Source: Microlunatus soli (GTDB lineage Bacteria > Actinomycetota > Actinomycetes > Propionibacteriales > Propionibacteriaceae). From it: a DNA stretch of 64,000 nucleotides. Positions 60,136 to 64,000 of this stretch are shown here, piece after piece (within the stretch, counting starts at the first letter, position 1; every line of letters begins with the position of its first letter). The position numbers and the translations under genes were made by a program. The stretch covers positions 1,426,001 through 1,490,000 of the forward strand of contig NZ_LT629772.1 in NCBI RefSeq assembly GCF_900105385.1, read 5' to 3'. Under the pieces are notes generated by a model that did not search any database, was not told the origin of the DNA, and worked only from the letters and a program-made list of their open reading frames with translations.

Positions 60136-60273
60136 TGAATGTCCTCACGGTTCTGATTCGGGCGGACCGTCACGGCCCGTCTGTTCCAGTCTACGTGTCT
60201 GCCGAGGGCCCGGGCGGAGCAGCGGGGTCAGGGACAACCCTGAGACTGCCGACGAACGCACTTCTTCAAGCGC

Positions 60274-60371
60274 CCTGAGCTTGTCGAAGGGTGGTACGCC
60301 AGGGTAGTCACGGTTCTTCGACAAGCTCAGGACCCTCGAACGACAGGCTCAGGAGCCCTCGAACGGCAGGC
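60274..60371. repeat. CTTCGACAAGCTCAGG repeat cluster
   Basis: CCTGAGCTTGTCGAAG (60274-60289) and its reverse complement CTTCGACAAGCTCAGG (60316-60331) are followed by two shorter related units, each ending GGCTCAGG, at about 23-bp spacing. This is a common actinobacterial intergenic repeat. It sits between the RluA and Bax-inhibitor-1 genes. Confidence 0.75.
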
Positions 60372-61118
60372 TCAGGCGCCCTCGCCGAGTTGCGCGTCGA
60401 GTGAGGGTACAAGTCCGCCGAGTGGCTGCCAGAAGGCGTGGTCCGGGTCGGCTCGTACGGTGATGGATTCGCCGCTGGCCGGATGACTGAAGGTGAGCCG
60501 CCAGGCGTGCAGGTGGGTGCGTTCCCCCGGCGGCTTGCAGAAGAGTGGATCGCCCTCGATCGGATGGCCGATCCAGGCCAGTTGGACCCGTAACTGGTGC
60601 CGTCGGCCGGTGTGCGGCCGCAGCAGCAGGGCCGCGTGATCATTCTGCTCACCGACGGTGCGGAAGTCGGTGCTGGCCGGGTAGTGCCGGCCGGACAGGA
60701 CAGCGTCCTCGGGAACAGTCCAGTGCCCGGATGCGGATTCGATGATCGCGTCCCGGGCGGCCGCGATCCGCACCCGGTTCTTGCGCCCGACACTCAGCGG
60801 CAGGTCGATCCGTCCGGTGTCGGCCAGCCCGGTGCCGCGGACCACGGCCAGGTATTCCTTGATCACCGTGCGATCGGCGAACTGCCGGGTGAGCACACCA
60901 TGGGTCTGTTGATCACGGGCCAGCAGCACCAACCCGCTGGTCACCTTGTCGATCCGGTGCGCCGGCATCACGAAGTCCCCGACCTCCCGGGCCTGCTGCA
61001 TCAGGTCGGTGTCGTTGCGTTCACCGATCAACGCGATCCCGGCGGGTTTGTCGATCACCAGAAGATGATCATCGCCGTAGACCACCCGGTGATCACGGAC
61101 CGTTGTCCAATCGACCAT
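60372..61118 (-). CDS. RluA-family pseudouridine synthase
   Basis: 248 aa from ATG 61118. The catalytic motif HRIDKVTSGLVLLARD has Asp57, then LRPHTGRRHQLRVQLAWIGH and IEGDPLF. The enzyme isomerises uridine to pseudouridine in rRNA or tRNA. It lacks the S4 domain, as in RluA/TruC. The longer open frame to 61301 runs through the palindromic element and is rejected. Confidence 0.9.
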   Translation of the reverse strand: MVDWTTVRDHRVVYGDDHLLVIDKPAGIALIGERNDTDLMQQAREVGDFVMPAHRIDKVTSGLVLLARDQQTHGVLTRQFADRTVIKEYLAVVRGTGLADTGRIDLPLSVGRKNRVRIAAARDAIIESASGHWTVPEDAVLSGRHYPASTDFRTVGEQNDHAALLLRPHTGRRHQLRVQLAWIGHPIEGDPLFCKPPGERTHLHAWRLTFSHPASGESITVRADPDHAFWQPLGGLVPSLDAQLGEGA

Positions 61119-61142
61119 CTGCCCTCGATCCACCGACTTTCC

Positions 61143-61305
61143 TAGGGTGTGTCTCCTTATTCGGGTGGGAGCGAGCAGGTGCGCGGTCGAGTGCCTCGGC
61201 GTGGCCGGTGAGGGAGGCATATCGGGATATGTCGACCGAGTCCGGCCGCGGCGAGGTGCCGACCGCGTGCCACGCAGCCCCGGACGAATAAGGAGACACA
61301 CCCTA
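61143..61305. repeat. 163-bp palindromic element, 21-bp perfect ends
   Basis: 21-bp perfect inverted ends (61143-61163 and 61285-61305) end in TA at both sides, like a TA target-site duplication. The interior is also palindromic in blocks (CGCGGTCG, CTCG, GGCCGG, CATATC), so the whole element can fold into one long hairpin with a small central loop. Both strands carry matching short open frames at the ends. It is probably a MITE-like element or a structured RNA. It lies in a 340-bp space with no gene. Confidence 0.8.
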
Positions 61306-61433
61306 ACTCACAACGCATCCACGCTGGGATCGGATCCGATCACCCGGAGCACCGAGCCCTCGAGCCGACCGCCTCGGAGTCCGAACGAAACCATCCCCCT
61401 CGCGACCCGCCGAACGCAACCACCTCGGGGTCC

Positions 61434-61451
61434 AAGGGGGTCGTCCCCCTT
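61434..61451 (-). terminator. Terminator of the AICAR transformylase gene
   Basis: AAGGGGG-TCGT-CCCCCTT hairpin, 7-bp perfect stem, starting 8 bp after the stop codon on the minus strand. Short but GC-rich. Confidence 0.5.
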
Positions 61452-61458
61452 GCAAGGG

Positions 61459-62586
61459 TCAGTGGTGGAAGTAGCGGCGCGGGGTGCGGACGAAGCTGAT
61501 GTCGAGCTCCTGGCAGCGGTCGAAGACGACGTCGTCGCGGACCGAGCCGGTCGGTGCGGCGATCGTCGAGACGCCGTACTTGTGGGCTTCCTCGACGTTG
61601 TCGGAGAACGGCAGGAACCCGTCGGAGGTGAAGCTGATGCCGGTCGCCTCGGCCAGGATGGCGGCTCGTTCGTCGTCGGTCAGCGCGTCCTTGATCAACT
61701 CGCCGGCCCCGGCGGCGTCGCCGAGGGCCAGGGCGTAGAGCAGGTTGAGCCGGTCCTGGCCCTTCTTTGCGCCGGCGACCTCGCGGATCCGCTCGTGCTG
61801 GATCCACAGCCAGGTGGCCAGCTTCTCCCCTGCCAGCTGCGTACACGCGATCCGGGACTGCTGACCGGCGCCGATCGCGATCACCTGACCGTTGCGGGAG
61901 TAGGCGACGGAGTTGGATTGGGTGTATTTCAGGGCGATCAGGCCGAGGATCAGATCCTCCTTGGCCGCCGCGTCGACGCTACCGGTGACCACGTCGGAGA
62001 GCTCGGAGTCGATCGTCAGCGGCGTGCTGTCGGCGTCCTGCACCAGGCGGACCCCGAAGATCTCGCGGGTTTCGGTGGCCGGTGACCGGTAGTCCGGATC
62101 AGCCTGCAGGACGAGATAGGACCCCTTCCGCTTGGCCTTCAGGATCTCCAGCGCCTGCGGTGTGTAGCTCGGGGCGATGATGCCGTCGGAGACGACCTTC
62201 TTGATCAGCTGCGCGCAGGACTCGTCGACCTGCCCGCTGATCGCGATGAAATCCCCGTACGACGCCCGCGGGTCCGAGCTGCGGGACCGCAGATAGGCGG
62301 CTGCGGCCGGCGACAGGTCGGCGTGCTGCACCCGCAGCACGTCGAGCAGGAACGGCGGCACCTCGCCTTCGACGGCCACCCCGGCCGGCGAGACGTGCTT
62401 GAACGAGGTCGCCGCGATCTTCTGCGTCGCGGCCGCGGCCTCGGCCACCAGCTGCCACGCGTTCAGCGCATCCAGCACGTTGATGAACCCGGGCGATCCG
62501 GACAGCACCTCGAAGGGGAGCTTGTCGCCGACGGGCTCGATCCGGGCGTGCGGCTGGTTGGGGTTCATGCCATAGCGGAGGTCCAC
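61459..62586 (-). CDS. Stand-alone AICAR transformylase (PurH C-terminal type)
   Basis: 375 aa from a GTG at 62586. It matches only the AICAR formyltransferase half of PurH: LRYGMNPNQPHARIEPVG at the start, the catalytic pair SFKHVSPAGVAV (Lys63, His64) and AIGAGQQSRIAC. The IMP cyclohydrolase domain (MGS fold) is absent. It would use 10-formyl-tetrahydrofolate to formylate AICAR, leaving FAICAR for another enzyme to cyclise. It may be a second, specialised copy in addition to a full purH elsewhere. Confidence 0.88.
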   Translation of the reverse strand: MDLRYGMNPNQPHARIEPVGDKLPFEVLSGSPGFINVLDALNAWQLVAEAAAATQKIAATSFKHVSPAGVAVEGEVPPFLLDVLRVQHADLSPAAAAYLRSRSSDPRASYGDFIAISGQVDESCAQLIKKVVSDGIIAPSYTPQALEILKAKRKGSYLVLQADPDYRSPATETREIFGVRLVQDADSTPLTIDSELSDVVTGSVDAAAKEDLILGLIALKYTQSNSVAYSRNGQVIAIGAGQQSRIACTQLAGEKLATWLWIQHERIREVAGAKKGQDRLNLLYALALGDAAGAGELIKDALTDDERAAILAEATGISFTSDGFLPFSDNVEEAHKYGVSTIAAPTGSVRDDVVFDRCQELDISFVRTPRRYFHH

Positions 62587-62749
62587 GGCGACAGTCTTTC
62601 ACCGATCACCGGCCCGGCCGCCAACAGGCCGCCCGGTGACGACGCGATGAACGTCACGTTGAATCTGCCTCCGAACGACTTTCGATCCCCGCCGGCAAGC
62701 CCCTAGACTCGGGAGTCATCAGAGATAGTTCGGTTTCAGAAGAAAGTCC

Positions 62750-64000
62750 ATGTTCGAGCCATTCCAAGCGATCCGCGTCGAGCGGCCCCGTCCCGACGTC
62801 ATCCGCGAGCATCGGCACGCCGGCTGGTTCGCCGTTGCGACGGTCTGCTTCGGGGCGTTCATGGGCCAACTCGACGCCAGCATCGTCACGCTGGCGTTCC
62901 CGGCGATGCAGCAGGATTTCGGCAGCCCGCTGGCCGCGGTGCAGTGGGTGTCGCTGGCCTACCTACTGACCCTGGTCGGGTTGTTGCCGGCCGCCGGTCG
63001 GATCGCCGACTCGACCGGTCGCAAGCAGATGTATCTGTACGGGTTCGCCCTCTTCAGCGCCGCCTCCGTGGCGTGCGGCTTCGCCCCCAATCTGGGCGTT
63101 CTGGTCGGCCTGCGGGTGCTGCAGGCGGTCGGTGCGGCGATGTTGCAGGCCAACAGCGTCGCCCTGGTGGTGACCAGCGTGCCGCGGGAGCAGATGCGGT
63201 CCGCCTTGGGGATCCAGTCCGCCGCTCAGGCGATCGGGTTGGCCGCCGGCCCCGTCGTCGGCGGGCTGTTGGTCTCGGCCCTGGACTGGCGCTGGGTGTT
63301 CTGGATCAAGTTGCCGATCGGCTTGATCGGACTGGTCGCCGGATGGTTCCTGCTGCCGCGGACCAGGGAACGCACGCCGATGCAGCGTTTCGACATCCTC
63401 GGCCTGCTGCTGTTGCTGCTCGCGTCCGGCGGCGTCCTACTCGGACTGTCCGGACTGGGCGGGCTCGGGCTGTCGCCGTTGGCCAGCGTCGTGTTGATCA
63501 TCGGTGGACTCGGATTGGCTGTCGGCTGGCTGCGCTGGGAGGGTGCGTCGGTCGACCCGTTGGTACGGCCGGAGATCCTTCGGGCGCGAGCGGTCTCGGT
63601 CGGTCTGATCGGTGCGCTGTGCGGCTATTTGGTGCTGTTCGGGCCGCTGACCCTGATTCCCCAGACCGAGGGTTCGCACGGGCGGGTCGGCCTCGCGTTG
63701 ACCTGCCTGCCGCTCGGCTTCGGCGTCGCCGCGGTGCTCGCCCAACGTCTGCTGCCTCGCCGGCTGGGGCCGCGTGGCCGGGCGGCATTGGGCGCCGGAC
63801 TCGCCGCTGTCGCCCTGGCCCTGCTGGCCTGGGCCCTGCCGCAGCCCGGCTGGCTCGCCGCCCTGCTGTTCGTCACCGGCCTGGGCCTCGGCGTCTTCAT
63901 CCCGGCGAACAACACCACCATCATGGCCGCGATCCCCTCCCGCCTCTCGGCGACCGGGGGCGGTCTGGTGAACATGGCCCGCAGCCTGGGCACCGCGCTC
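62750..64000 (+). CDS. MFS transporter, DHA2 family, 3' truncated
   Basis: The frame from ATG 62750 is open to the window end (417 codons). It starts MFEPFQAIRVERPRP and continues into helix 1, FGAFMGQLDASIVTLAFPAM. Motif A is GRIADSTGRKQMYLYG, and GPVVGGLLVSALDWRWVFWI is the DHA2 motif C region. At least twelve helices are visible of an expected fourteen. A drug-type proton antiporter; the C-terminus is outside the window. Confidence 0.93.
   Translation, partial: MFEPFQAIRVERPRPDVIREHRHAGWFAVATVCFGAFMGQLDASIVTLAFPAMQQDFGSPLAAVQWVSLAYLLTLVGLLPAAGRIADSTGRKQMYLYGFALFSAASVACGFAPNLGVLVGLRVLQAVGAAMLQANSVALVVTSVPREQMRSALGIQSAAQAIGLAAGPVVGGLLVSALDWRWVFWIKLPIGLIGLVAGWFLLPRTRERTPMQRFDILGLLLLLLASGGVLLGLSGLGGLGLSPLASVVLIIGGLGLAVGWLRWEGASVDPLVRPEILRARAVSVGLIGALCGYLVLFGPLTLIPQTEGSHGRVGLALTCLPLGFGVAAVLAQRLLPRRLGPRGRAALGAGLAAVALALLAWALPQPGWLAALLFVTGLGLGVFIPANNTTIMAAIPSRLSATGGGLVNMARSLGTAL

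Noticed and set aside
1..64000. tRNA, rRNA, CRISPR array, phage or complete insertion sequence
   Set aside because: None was seen by eye on either strand. A few GTTCGAT-like stretches (for example near 12787) cannot fold into a tRNA.
1..64000. An excess of TGATCA/GATC sites near start codons
   Set aside because: It looks frequent (for example 22243, 35801, 37098, 42189), but no count against base composition was possible, so it is not claimed.

Overview
The window is high-GC actinobacterial chromosome. The GC-rich third codon positions, GTG starts, short 4-bp gene overlaps, F420-type luciferase-like oxidoreductases, a mycothiol-dependent-isomerase-family protein and actinobacterial sigma-factor groups all fit this. 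The mix looks most like a Propionibacteriales / Microlunatus-type soil organism, but genus is an inference. No rRNA, tRNA, CRISPR array, prophage or complete insertion sequence was found. Most of the DNA is housekeeping or accessory metabolism in short operons.

Layout. 1-11 kb: tail of a phospholipase C; a paired SMR exporter preceded by a clear guanidine-III (ykkC-III) riboswitch; greA; a DUF2089 regulator coupled to a DUF4097-like protein; an L,D-transpeptidase; HIT, AI-2E-family and uracil-DNA glycosylase genes; an MFS pump with a MarR regulator that carries an extra PDZ domain. 11-17 kb: cystathionine gamma-synthase, msrA, then an arsenic locus (arsC, acr3, an ArsO-like flavoprotein with a Cys-rich tail, and divergent arsR). 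17-23 kb: a luciferase-like oxidoreductase, a lone ccsB, and a TetR-controlled ABC exporter. 23-28.5 kb: an ECF41 sigma factor divergent from an amidohydrolase across a near-symmetric candidate ECF41 promoter, followed by an NmrA / DUF2306 / flavin-reductase operon.

28.5-38 kb: one long leftward gene string: GntR regulator, sugar-binding protein, two permeases (one frameshifted), a cytoplasmic sialidase-like BNR protein, a DapA/NanA-family aldolase, and a two-gene ABC exporter. In the exporter the two subunits have lost complementary ATPase motifs, leaving one composite site. 38-50 kb: acyltransferase, EamA transporter, DinB-like proteins, XRE/MmyB and TetR regulators (one with a near-perfect 28-bp operator), dienelactone hydrolase, DHA2 pump, DGPF/YCII protein, VWA protein. 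50-64 kb: YccF, a 1-kb gene-poor stretch, transglutaminase, DGPF protein with ECF42 sigma factor, Nudix, cystathionine beta-synthase, aminoglycoside-phosphotransferase-like kinase, Bax-inhibitor-1 protein, RluA pseudouridine synthase, a stand-alone AICAR transformylase, and the start of another DHA2 pump.

Recurrent non-coding themes: many genes have a TANNNT -10 box 6-8 nt before the start codon, implying leaderless mRNAs; two unrelated ~160-bp near-complete palindromes with 19- and 21-bp perfect ends; and several strong intergenic hairpins between convergent genes.
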